Assembly (NCBI GenBank): GCA_963383645.1
Contig: OY726572.1
Location: forward strand, 73,557,002-73,621,001
DNA from: Muscardinus avellanarius
Lineage: Eukaryota > Chordata > Mammalia > Rodentia > Gliridae
Length of the DNA stretch: 64,000 bases
Reading direction: 5' to 3'
Part shown: in pieces, positions 1 to 11,890 of the stretch
Numbering within the stretch: the stretch's first letter is position 1
How the letters are laid out: each line of letters begins with the position of its first letter
The notes under the pieces: model-generated
What the model was told of the DNA's origin: nothing
The model's database searches: none
Seen by the model: only the letters and a program-made list of their open reading frames with translations
Program-made: the position numbers and the translations under genes

Positions 1-40
<40 letters not shown>
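1..40. repeat. (TG)n microsatellite
   Basis: Pure TG dinucleotide run that opens the window and probably continues to the left of it. Confidence 0.97.
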
Positions 41-43
<3 letters not shown>

Positions 44-1540
44 TGAACAACATAGCAATTTTGTTAGAACAAATAAAGAGGGAAATGAATTGGGAAGGCA
101 GCATTGTGTTCGTTACAATTTGATTTAGAGGGCTGTCATGGTGTTCTCAGTCTTTTGGGAAGGATTTTGAAGCAGAAAGCTGGAATTATAGTCACAGCTT
201 GCTATTGTAGGAGTGTGTGCAAAAATAGGTGACAGAGAGTTCCCTGGGACAAGAGCAAAGGGGAAATTTAGATCTAGCCCAGAGGGTGAACTGGAGGGGA
301 AGGGGCTTCTGATGCAAGGGGGGGTTTAAAGTGGGCAGGCGTACAATAGCAACAAGCTGAGCCAAGCTTGTTGAGGCCCATGGAGTTGGGACAGGAGGCA
401 AAAGTCAGTGTTGGCAATAGCCCGGAATCCAGGCGGGCAAATTCGATTGCAGCTTGCCCATCTGTGAAATCAGGACCTCAGGCAAGAAGATTTTCATGTT
501 TTGCTTGTTAAGGCAGAAGCCAAACAGTAATTATTCTGTCCTTTTTTTTTTTTTAAGGTATTCTTAACCACTCTAGATATCGTGTCATGGAGAGGAACCA
601 GATCTTTCTTTTCTCTACTATTCCCCTGTTAGAATCCTGAGACTATTATAGTTCCTTCATAAGTGCTTGTTGATTGAATTATGTCTGTGTACCTGCTCTA
701 TCTTTGAATATATCCTACAGATTCCCAGTCAAACAAATGTAATAGTCATTCATCAAATATTTTCTTAAAATTATGAAAATCATTGTTTTAAGTGTGTATG
801 TGGGGTGGGGGAGCTTGTCAGCCCTGAATTCATATATGAGTAAGAGAGAATATCTGAGCTCACAAAATGACAGTCTTGTAGGGATTATAAAATATGTACC
901 TGAACAGTGTAAAGTTAGAATATGATAAGGATGTGTAATACAGTATACTGACTCTGAATGAAGGAGTTTGGGTAACAAAATCTAGAATAAAACACTTCAC
1001 TGTAGCAATGGATGGTAGTAAGGGGCCAGGAGAGAGAGAGGATGACCTTGCATTTTTATCTTTTACTTTAGTTCTGACTTGGTTTGGGCACTGGGGTAGG
1101 GCTGACCCAGCAGGGAAATGGGATGGATGAGCCCAGTAGTGAGAGAGTTGGAGAAATCACATCCAGAAGAACCGAAGCTGGGATGCTGATAACTGCTGGG
1201 CAAGCAGTTGAAAAGTGAGACAGAAGTGAAGGGGAGACACTGGGAAGAGAGACACATTTTAGTGTTATCTATGTAGGAGTATCACAAGAATCCAGTAACT
1301 GGAGATAGACTGTTTTAAAGAGTACAAGTTTTGTCTCTAACATCGAAAATAATATTGCCCATTGTAGAAATTCTAGGAAAATAACAAGAAAAAGAATGCT
1401 GAAAAAAAATTCACTGCAGTCCAACTATCCAATGAGCATTTGGTGATTTTCTAGTTTCTTTTCCTTGTGTGTATATCTGAATTAATCATATAGTAAGGTT
1501 TTTATATTCTCAGCTGAGATTGTATAGTTTTGTTTTTTTT
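41..1540. other. Intergenic, no gene seen
   Basis: Only short, low-quality reading frames on either strand. The block 780-1260 is purine-rich and looks like worn ancient repeat, but I cannot name a family. A T-run at about 541-554 has no SINE attached. Confidence 0.6.
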
Positions 1541-1544
1541 TAAG

Positions 1545-1592
1545 TTGTGTGTGTGTGTGTGCGTGTGTGTGTGTGCGTGTGTGTGTGTGTGT
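1545..1592. repeat. (GT)n with GC interruptions
   Basis: GT run broken by two GC steps. It abuts the tail side of a minus-strand SINE, so it probably grew from that SINE's A-rich tail. Confidence 0.95.
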
Positions 1593-1787
1593 CTTACTGA
1601 ATATTGATCCCAGGGCTAGTCTACATATAAGCCACACCCCCAGTCCTATATTTTTTTTATTTTGTACAAGGTCTCACTAAGTTGCTGATAGCTTCCTTAA
1701 ATTATTGAGGCTGGCCTTGAACCTGTGAGCTTCCTGCCTCAGTTTCTCAAATTCTGGATTACAGGTGTGTGTCACCATTCCCTGCTC
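1593..1787 (-). mobile_element. B1-dID SINE, old copy
   Basis: Read on the minus strand it is a B1-like 5' half (variant of the GGGAGGCTGAGGCAGG box) followed by a tRNA-like ID half. On the plus strand one sees the ID complement (gcc-acaccccca) first and the tggattacaggtgtg B1 signature last. Many substitutions show that it is old. Confidence 0.85.
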
Positions 1788-2008
1788 TTATATTAAATAT
1801 ATTTAAGCATTTTCTGAAATAATAAAAATTCTTCTACATTATTTTTTGATGTAACATCACATCTATTAGAGTTTATGTTTTCAGTTTTTGGACACTGTAA
1901 AGATAACATGTTTGGGTTGATCTGTCTTCACTTATGGGCTAGGTTACAAGCAGACAATTGACTTTAAGGGTTCTATAAGATTGTCTTGAATGTGACCAAT
2001 GTCTTTGT

Positions 2009-2010
<2 letters not shown>

Positions 2011-2049
<39 letters not shown>
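2011..2049. repeat. (CA)n microsatellite
   Basis: About 19 CA units. A short (TA)n follows at 2090-2104. Confidence 0.97.
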
Positions 2050-2053
<4 letters not shown>

Positions 2054-2104
2054 ATGTGAGAACACTTTTGCTTAAATGGTGACATGATGCTATATATATA
2101 TATC

Positions 2105-2185
2105 TGGGTATGGTGGTGCACTTTTGTAATACTAGTACTTGGGAGATGAGATAGGAGAATCACAGGTTCACTTACTTGAGATCGT
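2105..2185 (+). mobile_element. B1-dID SINE, 5' half only
   Basis: Contains ctgggtatggtggtgcac and a cttgggagatgagataggag box, that is, the B1 half. The ID half is missing, so the copy is truncated at its 3' end. Confidence 0.75.
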
Positions 2186-2244
2186 TTAGAAATATCACTA
2201 TCCTAGTACATGAAGATATATACCATTCATTTTTAAAAACATTA

Positions 2245-2560
2245 TTTTATAGTGTGGTTGTACCATCATTTCTTTAATCTTTAGGTTTTCATGGATGTTC
2301 AAATTTTTTCTGCTGCTTTGCTGTTTCAAACAATGCTCTGATGAATAACATTGTTCAGGTTTCTTGGCAAGTACACTAATTATAATAGTTGGCCATAAGG
2401 TTTGTGCATTCTTGATTTTAATACTTAATGCCAAAATACTGTTTTCAAATGGTAGTACCAATTTACATCCTGCCAACAGATATGAAAGCATATGTTTCCT
2501 TACCCCTTTCCTAGTACAATGTAATTTTAAACTTGTAAAACTTTGCCAATGAATACACAT
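2245..2560 (-). mobile_element. Old L1M-type LINE fragment
   Basis: The plus strand carries the worn complement of L1 ORF2 3' sequence: a 'caaacaatgctctgatgaat' block, then a block close to 'accaatttacatcctgccaacag', in the order seen in old mammalian L1M elements. Frames are broken throughout. Confidence 0.65.
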
Positions 2561-2618
2561 GAAAGATACTTTTTATATTAATCTATTTCTATGATTTCAA
2601 TCTCTATACAAATTCAAA

Positions 2619-2661
<43 letters not shown>

Positions 2662-2664
2662 TTA
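2619..2664. repeat. (ATT)n microsatellite
   Basis: About 15 ATT units. Confidence 0.96.
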
Positions 2665-2864
2665 TTGACCTAATGTTTTTTTCTGCTATGAGAGTATGCA
2701 TATGTCTTTGCCCATGTTTTGTGAGTGAGCAAGTCCTTTTTGTAACTTATAAGACTTGCTTATATTCTGAGTATGAAGTGTGTTGTTATTCTTGAACTAC
2801 TGATATACTGTTAGAACTACAGTAGTATATAGTATGCTGCCATATCCAATAGGCAATGCTTTTG

Positions 2865-2960
2865 CTTTATGATTTTATTGGTATATTGTAATTATACAAC
2901 ATAGTGAGACTCAGAGTAATTCTTTTATATGTGCACACATTGCTTGGGTATTGCCTTTGA
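2865..2960 (-). mobile_element. L1 3' UTR tip
   Basis: Complement of an L1 3' end: 'ttttattggtatattgtaa' and 'catagtgagactcagagta'. It is close to the better-preserved copy at 38716-39210. Confidence 0.55.
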
Positions 2961-3059
2961 AATCTCACCCTACTTGTGTCCGTTGTTTTTCTAAAGAACA
3001 TGATAATCTGGCCATAATATTTCTTAAACAATACTTTTTATATTTTAACTAGTACTTAA

Positions 3060-3480
3060 GATAATTTTGAATGAAAGTGAAAACTTTCTAACTCATCTTT
3101 TCATTGCAGTCTTTTTATTAAGGTATTTTTTGCATCCTTCAAAATCACAAATGGCTTTCTTCATAGAAGGAGAAGTTTTTCATTTTGTGTTATTTATTAC
3201 CATTTTGTATACATTTTTTATTCCTGTTGGGAAAGGGATTTCTTTCCTTTGTATTTTCTAATAGTTTCTACTGATAAAGAAATTATTCCTTTTGATTTTT
3301 ATATTTGGTTTTATATCCATTCACCCTGTTAAATGCCTTATTGTTGGAGAATATTTATTATTTTTCTTTGTTTTGTTACCAATTTGTGTGACCTTTTTAT
3401 ATGTTGAGATATCAGGTGATGATTCAAATACTCACATCCATACTGACTTGCAAGTCTTTTGTGAGAATTACAAAATATAA
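3060..3480 (-). mobile_element. Possible L1M ORF2 remnant
   Basis: T-rich sequence with the order of blocks typical of antisense L1 ORF2 ('gggaaagggatttctttcctttg', then 'gttttatatccattcaccctg'). The short plus-strand frames here are antisense by-products. Weak match. Confidence 0.35.
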
Positions 3481-5009
3481 TACTCATTTTTCTTATAGCT
3501 TTTTAAAATTTTAAAACAAATAACATTTTTCTTCTAACTTAGATTTACTGTGGGTGAGATATTCTTTATATCTGAAATATTGTCTTCAAAACATACTTTT
3601 TTATGATTTTAAAATCAGTCTGTCTGTTCCATAGTAATGCTAGGAAATTACTCTATTTATACCCAAATGTGTATATTTGTGAATGTCTCCTTGGCATAAG
3701 TGCACTGTGTATATGGATTTCATATACTCACTTCTATTTACTTGCTACTCTTTTAGACATTCCAATACTATATGGTGATTTTTAAAAACATATAACTTCT
3801 TATAGGTGTAGACAATGTCTTTTATAAATTTAGGACTGTATTAAATATACATTGTTCTGATACTGTAGCCATGTGTTTGATTATGATAATGCTCATGATG
3901 TTAGACCTTTTTGATTTCACTAAATGACTACTTTTGGACATCTCATACTTTCATTGTCATTTACACACTGAAGCTGTTATGCTACACAACACCTCCACCT
4001 AGCACCCAGTGTTATTTTTATTTGAAATATATAAGTAGTAACAAAATCGACAGTTGAGCAGCATTAAGAACCTTTTTGTAGTCTCCAGTTCTTGCCCAGC
4101 CTGGTATCATTTTCATATTTTTTATCATGAAAATGGTTATTTTAAGTGAAAACCTTTCCTTGGTTATGTGAATTTAGAAAATGGCCTGATTGCTTTAAAT
4201 TTTAATCATTCATCTGGTGTAGGCCAGTATTTATTTATCACTAATGAATCCATCATGTTAAAATTCTATGATCTACACTTAAGATAGCGTACATAGGTAA
4301 CGCTTTTACATGTGAAAACAGGCATTGTTCTTTGTAGAATATTGAATGCAGATATGAAATTAGTAGCAACTGGTAAGTTGTGGTTTGAGATGTAAGATTT
4401 TTTTTTATTAATACTGAATCACTGAAGTTGTGATTAAGTGATTTGTGATGAAGGTTTAAAAATGTAATGAATTGTAATATTTTTGTCTTTCCCTAAAGAA
4501 CAATACCAATAATGATGAATTAGATTAATGTTAATGTCCTAAGTATGAATAAAACTCTCAGTAATATATACATATGTATATACATACATACATGCATATA
4601 TTTCATTATATATTTCATTTTAGATTGCTTGAATAGTTTGAGACAGAACCATTTATTTGATGAAATTTTCTTTAAATTGAATTGTCTGGTTGAAGGCAAT
4701 TTTGTTCCCTATTGCTTTCATAAAAGGCTGACCCCTTAAATCTCAGTGTACTCTTTTATTGTTTCACATCTTCTTATAGTTGAAGGATTGTCCTTAAAAA
4801 TAAAACAAATTAATGTGTGACATAAATACCTCATTTAAAAAATATATTTAAATTATTTCACACAAAAATGTAAATATGTAGTATTATGAAACATTTCATC
4901 AGTAGAATGCTGACAATATTTTATTTCTTTTACTTTATTCTGATTATAAAACAATCTGTATGGTTACCATTTTGGCTTTTAATCAAGAAAGTAAAACTAT
5001 TTAATAAAA
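3481..5009. other. AT-rich intergenic, no gene seen
   Basis: No recognisable repeat apart from a short TATA/CATA simple stretch at about 4565-4610. Reading frames are short and lack coding character. Confidence 0.55.
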
Positions 5010-6795
5010 TAAAGATATCAAATGCTTTATATATTGAAAACTACAAAGAACCATTAAAAGATATTAAAGAAAAGCTATATAAATGGAGAGACATCAGTGT
5101 TCACAGATGGGAAAACTTAATATTGTTAAGAAGGCAAATTAATCTACACATTCAATGTCATTGCTATAAAAATCCCAGATGCCTTTTTTTTTCAGAAATT
5201 GACACACTCATCCTAAAATTGATATGTAAAGCAGGAATAGCCAAAAAACAACCTTAAAAAAGAACAAAATTGGAAGAGTCACACATCTCAATTTCAAAAC
5301 TTAATGAAAAACTACAGCAATGGAGGATATGTAGAACTGGCGTAAGCATGAACCCATAGATCTACAGAAGATAATTGAGCATTCAAAAACAAACCCATAT
5401 ATTTATGGCCAATTGATTTTTCAACAAGGGTGGCAAGACAATCAATGGATGATAGAATAGACTTTTTAACAGATGGTGCCAGAACAATTGAATGTTTACA
5501 TAAGTAATAAAGAATATGGACCACTCCTTCATCCCGTATATGAAAATGAACTACAAATTCATCATAGATATAAATATAAAAGCAAACTATAAAACTTTTA
5601 AAGAAAACATGTATGTGAATCTTATAAACGTTTGTACATTGAAGGATACCATCAAGAAAGTGAGAAGACAACCTACAGAATTGGAGAAGATATTTACAAA
5701 GCCTATCAATGAGAATAGTCCCCCCAAATATATAAAATATTAGAGTTTGATAGTAAAAAATACCTAAATAAAATTTAAAAATTGAATACACATTTCCATG
5801 AAGATTTACAAGCAAAAATAGTACTTTTGTAGATGCTAGACACAATTAATAATTATGAGAAGATAAATCAAAATTGAAATGAAATATCAATTCATAGCAT
5901 AAAACTGGTTCATTTTCAAAAGGAATGTCAATAACAAATTCTGGTGAGGATGTAGACAAATTATTATCCTTGTATGTTGCTTGTGGGAATATAAAAAGGT
6001 GTAGCTGTTTTGGATAAAACATACTAGTTTCTAAAAAATTAAATGTTGAAATTACTCTGTCCTAACATTTCTACTCCAATGTATATCCTTAAGATAAATG
6101 AAAATGTATTTCTACAAAACCATGTACATTTACATTTATAGCAGCATTATTCACTGTGGCAAGAAAACTGAAAAGAATTGCTGTCTATCAGTTGGAAAGT
6201 AGACAAACAAAATATATTATATCTGTACAATATTCAACTATAAAAAAGAAAAGCAAAGCCAGGCGTGGTGACGCATGCTTGTAATCTCAGCATTACATTT
6301 GGAAGACTGAGACGGGAGGATCGCAGTTCGCGGACAGCCTCAGCTACTTACTGAGGTCCTTTGCAGCTCAGTGAGACCCTGTTTCAAAGTAAAGAAATAA
6401 AAATGGGGCTGGGGTGTAGCTCAGAGGTAGAATGGTAGAATGCTCCTGGATTCCCATCCCTAGCACCTAAAAAAAAATAAATAAATAAAAAGAAGAAGCA
6501 GTGATCCATATTAAGATAAGGATAATATTGACAACATTACGCTTACTGAAAGAACCCATACCCAAAATATCACCCATTGTATAATTCCATTCATAGAAAA
6601 TGTTAAGAATAGGTAAACCTATAAACCTCTGTAGACTAAGTAGGCTGAGATTTGTCAGGGTTGGGGCAAGGGATGGGTGGGAAGTGCATGTGAGTTTTAT
6701 TTTGAATGATGAAAGTTCTGGAACTAGACCCACTGAATTGTATAATTTAAAACTGTAAGTATTATGGCATATAAATTATATCTCAAGAAATGAAA
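5010..6795 (+). mobile_element. L1MA/MB-type LINE, 3' fragment
   Basis: Starts in ORF2 (decayed 'aactacaaagaacc', 'ttaatattgttaag' and 'tttatggccaattgattttt' blocks) and runs through 'catcaagaaagtgagaagaca', 'gaggatgtagacaaatta' and 'catttatagcagcattattc'. It ends in the characteristic tail 'ttgtataatttaaaactg...aattatatctcaa'. Frames are shattered and there are internal deletions, one near 5300. A B1-dID SINE sits inside at 6258-6497. The 5' limit is uncertain. Confidence 0.85.
6258..6497 (+). mobile_element. B1-dID SINE inside the L1
   Basis: Full B1 + ID structure with an AAAT tail. The flanks AAAAGAAAAGCA and AAAAGAAGAAGCA look like an imperfect target-site duplication. The L1 is disrupted at this point, so the SINE is the younger of the two. 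Confidence 0.92.
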
Positions 6796-7834
6796 GGCAA
6801 ACAAATCTTGTAATTATTTGTTGTTTCGTTTGTTTTACTGTTTGAAAAGTACAAATTATATCTTGTCATAATTTTAAATCCTATATATTTTTTCACAAGA
6901 TATAAACTAAAAACTAATCCCATTGTGGAGTAGAATCATACTGTGTTCCTATAATGGATAAAAATGAATATTTTACTTTGAAAATGGCCATAATATAGCT
7001 GAGGAGATGTTTCATCTGCCTTAGGTAAGGTACTCTACTTGGAATACCAAGATGACATTATTTTTTGACCCTAAGGCTCTCTAATGGTCCTGGGAAAGGC
7101 TATCCCATAACAAACAGCTAAAGGATATGACATAGAATGCAAGAGTATAGATTGCAAATGGAGTATTTGAAGTTTATCACCGGAAAAAGGGCAAAACAGT
7201 CATTTCTTTATGAGAACTTGAAGAACATGTAGAGATTTCATCTACACATAGGGAATTGCCATCCAGGTTGAGGAGAAAGCATGAAGGTGGTATGCTCACT
7301 ATAAATTTAGGGACCAATAAGTGATGGAGTTACTAGAGACCCTGAGGAGGGATGATGCTTGAGGAGGAAGAAGGCTGGAGGAAAACAAGATTGATTGATT
7401 ATACAGAAGTAAGAGGACTTCATCAGGATGTGAGCGATTCAGGATACAGGCAAAGAGGAGGGTAACTCTGTCTTCCTGGTTTGAAACATAGTTTGGGAGT
7501 CACCTGATGTTTGATTTTGATGGTGTTTAACCTGAAGAGCTTACAGCACTTCCAGATACAAATCTTCAGTAGATATTTGTGAATGAGGTCTGGGATTTGT
7601 TTTGTTGAGAAATTCAGGATCAAAGGGGGCTTGGTATTTAAAAACATAGAAATAGATTAAGTTCGCTAAGATGTGGCATAAAGCTTTATGAGAGGTGTGG
7701 GGCCTGTGTCCTCAGAGATACCAAACTTTAATGGACAAATAATAATGACAAGCATTTGATGGGAAGGAAAGAGAGGAATCTTATGGGGATATGTACCACT
7801 GAAGTCAAGGAATTCAGCAATTGGGGAAAACATG

Positions 7835-7837
<3 letters not shown>
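6796..7837. other. Intergenic, no gene seen
   Basis: Mixed sequence with no recognisable repeat and no coding frame above background. Confidence 0.5.
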
Positions 7838-7898
<61 letters not shown>

Positions 7899-7912
7899 AG
7901 GGAGGGAGGGAG

Positions 7913-7945
<33 letters not shown>

Positions 7946-7976
7946 AGGGAGGGAGGGAGGGAGGGAGGGAGGGAGG

Positions 7977-8033
<57 letters not shown>
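7838..8033. repeat. (GA)n/(GGGA)n polypurine tract
   Basis: 196 bp of uninterrupted purines on the plus strand: GA run, GGGA block, GA run, longer GGGA block, GA run. The arrangement is near mirror-symmetric. The long frames here (RERERE on plus, SLSLSL on minus) are translations of the repeat and not genes. Confidence 0.98.
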
Positions 8034-8035
<2 letters not shown>

Positions 8036-9251
8036 CAAACATACAGAATTCATGAAAGGCAGATTCTTGCATCTATGCTTCCAACCCTGCAGTCTCTGGG
8101 TTCTGACAGCCAAGAGGGCAAAAGAAGGCTTAGAAATATCATATTTAGATGTCATAATTGAAGCCCACAGGCTCTTCTGTGGCCGTAGCTCTTGGAGTGG
8201 TGCAGTGGTGGTGCAGGCTGGTCCTACTGGTACCCAGCTGGTACCCAGCTGGTGATGAGGAGAGACAGTGGGAGGTAACCAGATGGGCAGCCAAGTAGTG
8301 ATCGATTCATGGTCTGTTTGGAAGACTTTCTGTGGTGGGAGGTTAGGTTTAGTGTCTCTTCTTCTTTATTTCTGACATTTAAACCAGCAGAGTTTTCCTG
8401 TTAGCTACATTCTTCATCTTACCACACTAATGGACTACTGGTATGGGTAACATTTTTAAAATTAAGTTCGCTAAACTAAACTGTGACTCGTATGTGTTTA
8501 GTGGTTTGTGTAAAATATACTTTCAGTAGAAGAGGAAAAAAAGCCTTATCTCTTGTTAACAGTATGTTCCATGTCTTAAGCAAAACAAAAGAGGTATTTT
8601 ACTCACATTCTATGACTAGAAGAAAGAGTTTATCCAGAAAGTAGAAACATATGTTTTTGTTGAATTATTTCTATTCTGTTTCTACTTCTGCATTTTTATT
8701 TCTTTCTTTCCTATTGGGTAGTGCACAGTCTGAACTGTGAGATGTGGGGAAGGGAGAGGCTGCTAATCCATTGGTTGATGATTTTTCTCTGCTTCTCTTA
8801 AGGTGAGAGAAAAGAATTCCCCCTGTTTCATGTCTGAGAGACCAGGAAGGCTAAAGTCTAATGAGAAGCCACTGCATATGTTACATAAGAAATGTTTCCT
8901 ATGTTGATCTTTGCCAGAATAGCTTCAGTCAAATGGTGGACTCAAAAATCTGATAGCATTGAATTGAGGAATAACTAGGAAGAGAAAAAATAGAGGGTGT
9001 GTGTTCCTAGAATTGTTTCACAGATGTGGATGCTACTAGACAAGGGAGGGGGAAGTATAATGGGAAAGTTTAGCTTAATTTGTTTTAAATGGAGCAGTTT
9101 CACATAAGAAGACACTTAGGATAGGGAGTTCATTATTGAATTCGTTTCCTAGAGTAGGTTGGAAGAAATGATTTTGAGAAGTTTAACACACGTTATAACA
9201 TCATGCTTCATCTGCATAATTTATATCCCTTCTTTATTTGTCAAGCCCACT
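8034..9251. other. Intergenic, no gene seen
   Basis: Apparently unique sequence. A short tandem of an 11-bp unit (tggtacccagc) lies at about 8229-8251. No exon-like open frame. Confidence 0.5.
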
Positions 9252-9866
9252 GTGTTAGTCAGATTTCTATTGCTGTGACAAAATACCAGAGCCAGTAAAC
9301 TTAAAAGAAAAGAGGAGGTTTGGCCAAGTATGGTGATTCACGCTTGTAATCCTAGCATTTGGGAGGCTGAGACAGGAGGATCATGGTTTGAGGAGAGTAT
9401 CAGCTACTTAGTGAGTCCCTTTGCAACTCAGTGAGTCCCTGTTTCAAAAAAAAAAAAAAAGAATAAAAAATAGGGCTGAGGGTGTAGCTCAAAGGTAGAA
9501 TGCCCCTGAGTTCCATCTCCAGTCAGTACTGCAAAAGAAACAAAAAAGTTTATTTTGGCTAATAGTTTCAGTCCATGGTTTCTAGGCTTTGGTTCTTTGG
9601 GCCTGTGGTGGCATAGTATATCATGGTGGGGACATGTGGCAGAAGAGTCCTGTTCATCTCATAGTAGTGAGGGGAGACGGAGGGAGGGAGAGAGGTGTGA
9701 GGGCCATAGGGTATCCTTCAGGGATGTGCCACCAGTGTCCTAATCTTTAATTAGGTCCCACCTCTTCAAGGTACCACCTCCTACCAATAGTGCCACAGGC
9801 CGGGGATCAGTACTTCAATGCATGGGCCTTTGGGGGACATTCAAGGTCCGAACTATAGTATATAAC
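9252..9866 (+). mobile_element. MaLR-type solo LTR split by a SINE
   Basis: Begins 'tgttagtcagatttctattg' and ends 'gggggacattcaaggtccga', the two ends expected of a MaLR (ERVL-related) LTR. About 390 bp of LTR remain once the SINE at 9322-9547 is discounted. No internal retroviral sequence flanks it, so it is a solo LTR or LTR fragment. Subfamily not assigned. Confidence 0.8.
9322..9547 (+). mobile_element. B1-dID SINE inside the LTR
   Basis: Complete B1 + ID copy with an internal A-run at 9447-9461. LTR sequence resumes immediately after it ('gtttattttggct'), so the insertion postdates the LTR. Confidence 0.92.
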
Positions 9867-10980
9867 AGCTAGATTGCTAAAATCTAGTTTCCCAATTATG
9901 ACCACTTTTTATAAATTATAACTATGAGGATGCTACGATGCAAGGAAACCCTTTTGACAAGTAAATGCCATGCATGTTTTTTTTTATTAATTAATAGTTG
10001 TTCTCATATATCTTGCTTCAGGAGAAGAATAAATGACTTACATATGTTCCTTTTTTATTCTTTCATTTCTCTTGTGTACAACAAATCATTTTATAAGCAT
10101 TAAAATGTGAGTCAGGTTAAGTTCTTAATTCTACTCTGAGTAAATGTGTTGAAAACTTGGTGAATTTGTGCTCAGATATGAATAGTAGACTTGGGTGCCA
10201 AACTTTGAATAGTCAAACACTATGACTTGCATTTGTATACCTACTAATTAGGAGGTTAAATAATATTTCCATAGCAACAAAAAATCTCCTTGAATGCTTG
10301 TTTTATGCCTGCAATAATACACAGCAGGGTATGTAGGAACATTAGCCTAAGGTCCGAGGTAGGCAAGGTGCTTAAGTATTGACATATAAGCTTACACAGA
10401 GGGGTATTGTTGGCTTTGTAAAGATTATATTAGTAGTTAAAATGTATTAGTAAATATTTTAAAACTTAATTCCCCAAATGAATGTTATTAAAAAGACCCG
10501 AAGGGATTTTCCTGAAATTTATCATATACACTTATTTTAATAAATTACTTCTCTGTTTCAAAAGTTCTATCATCATATCATAGAACACCTGGAGATGCTG
10601 AGCTGAGCAGTTTCTATTTCTTTCTTTTGGAACTAATGGGGTTGATGGATAAATAGATGTCACCCCTCTGGCCTATGTGGTCTCAGGAAATAAAAGATAG
10701 ATATGGACTCAATCCCTAGAGAATAATTCTGTTCTGGAAATTAAGAGAATAACTTTTTGACACCCTAGGAAAAGTTCTATGGAGCTTTCTGAGCCCAGTG
10801 AGTTTAGGCGTGTCAGAGGAAGAATTTACTTGTTTTATTTTTTCTATCCTATGCCCCAAACATATATTATGCTCGTATTATGTTACAATAGTCCTAATGT
10901 GATGGAATTAAAACTTAAAGGTGATTGTAGATGGACTCATTGAATACACTTCGGTACTTTTTAAATTTCCTTCCTGACAT
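9867..10980. other. Intergenic, no gene seen
   Basis: No recognisable repeat or coding frame. Confidence 0.5.
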
Positions 10981-11890
10981 TCTCCTGGGTAAGTAATCGA
11001 TTTTCTTTCACCATCATTGACAATTCTCGACATATGAACTTTCCAGCTTCCTTCTTCTTGCTGATTGTTGATGACATAGGTTTGAACTATCTATCCACAG
11101 ACTTCAAGACTGCTGCTTATTTCTGTACTATTCTCCTGTCATAGAATTTAATCTGTTCTTTTTCTTTCTGTTCCTGAGTGTCATTCCCCAATGTTACATC
11201 TGTGATCTTGATGCATTTGTATAAGATTAATTTTTCATAGTTCTTATCTTTTTTTGCTGAAAAAAAAATTTAGTGTGCTTCAGTGGCTACTAAGTTAAAT
11301 CTAAATTCCTTAGCTTAGCACTAAGAGCTCACATGTTACATACTCAGGGTCATTGAGTATAGATCCCTCTTCCCAACAAGTGTGAAACATTACTTTCTTT
11401 TTTATTTTCTCAATTTTTTAAATTTATTTTTTATTGGTACATTGTATTCATACATCTTAATGGGGTACAAGATGGTAGAGGCATACATACACACATCACT
11501 CATTTAGCCCTTCCCCAATTCCTCCCCGCATTCCCTTCCCCCCTCCCTACCCCTCATGTTTTGTTTAGTGATTGGCTTTGATGATTGTTAACGTACATCA
11601 TGTACATTAGGGAATTTCCCACTTCCCTGTCCCATCCCCCTCAGTTAGGTTGCCTTGCAAAACGCCAGACAAACAAGGCAAAGCAATAGTATCAAAACAT
11701 ACCCCTTTCTTTTCTTCATGGGCATCTTGGACTCAGTTTCTCCTGAAAGCCCTTGTGCATGTCCTTTAAATCCACCAGTATGCAGTCTTCCTCCTTAATG
11801 GATCTATATCTGACCTGTTACAAAGACTTCACCTCACTCTTCTTTCATTAGGAGAAATCCTTTTCTTTGTACCCAATTTGTATTATGCCT
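10981..11890 (+). mobile_element. L2 LINE fragment interrupted by L1
   Basis: Pyrimidine-rich sequence with the L2 3' order: 'ggctactaagttaaatctaaattcctta' (L2 'gataaagtccaaactcctta' region) before the L1 at 11400-11665, and 'cttcacctcactcttctttcattaggagaaa' after it. Very diverged; limits approximate. Confidence 0.5.
11400..11665 (-). mobile_element. Sciurid-type L1, 3' UTR only
   Basis: Complement of an L1 3' end: 'ttattggtacattgtattc', 'tacaagatggtagaggcata', 'acacatcactcatttagcc', then a C/T-rich 3' UTR. Strongly 5'-truncated. Close relatives lie at 41169-41765, 56785-56885 and 61195-61610, so this is one lineage. Confidence 0.85.

Noticed and set aside
5312..5845. 177-residue minus-strand frame, the longest in the window
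   Set aside because: It is antisense to a decayed L1MA/MB element; no protein family pattern, and AT-rich composition explains the open frame.
7728..8255. Long frames on both strands (RERERE, SLSLSL) of 109-144 residues
   Set aside because: They are translations of the GA/GGGA simple repeat in several frames at once, not proteins.
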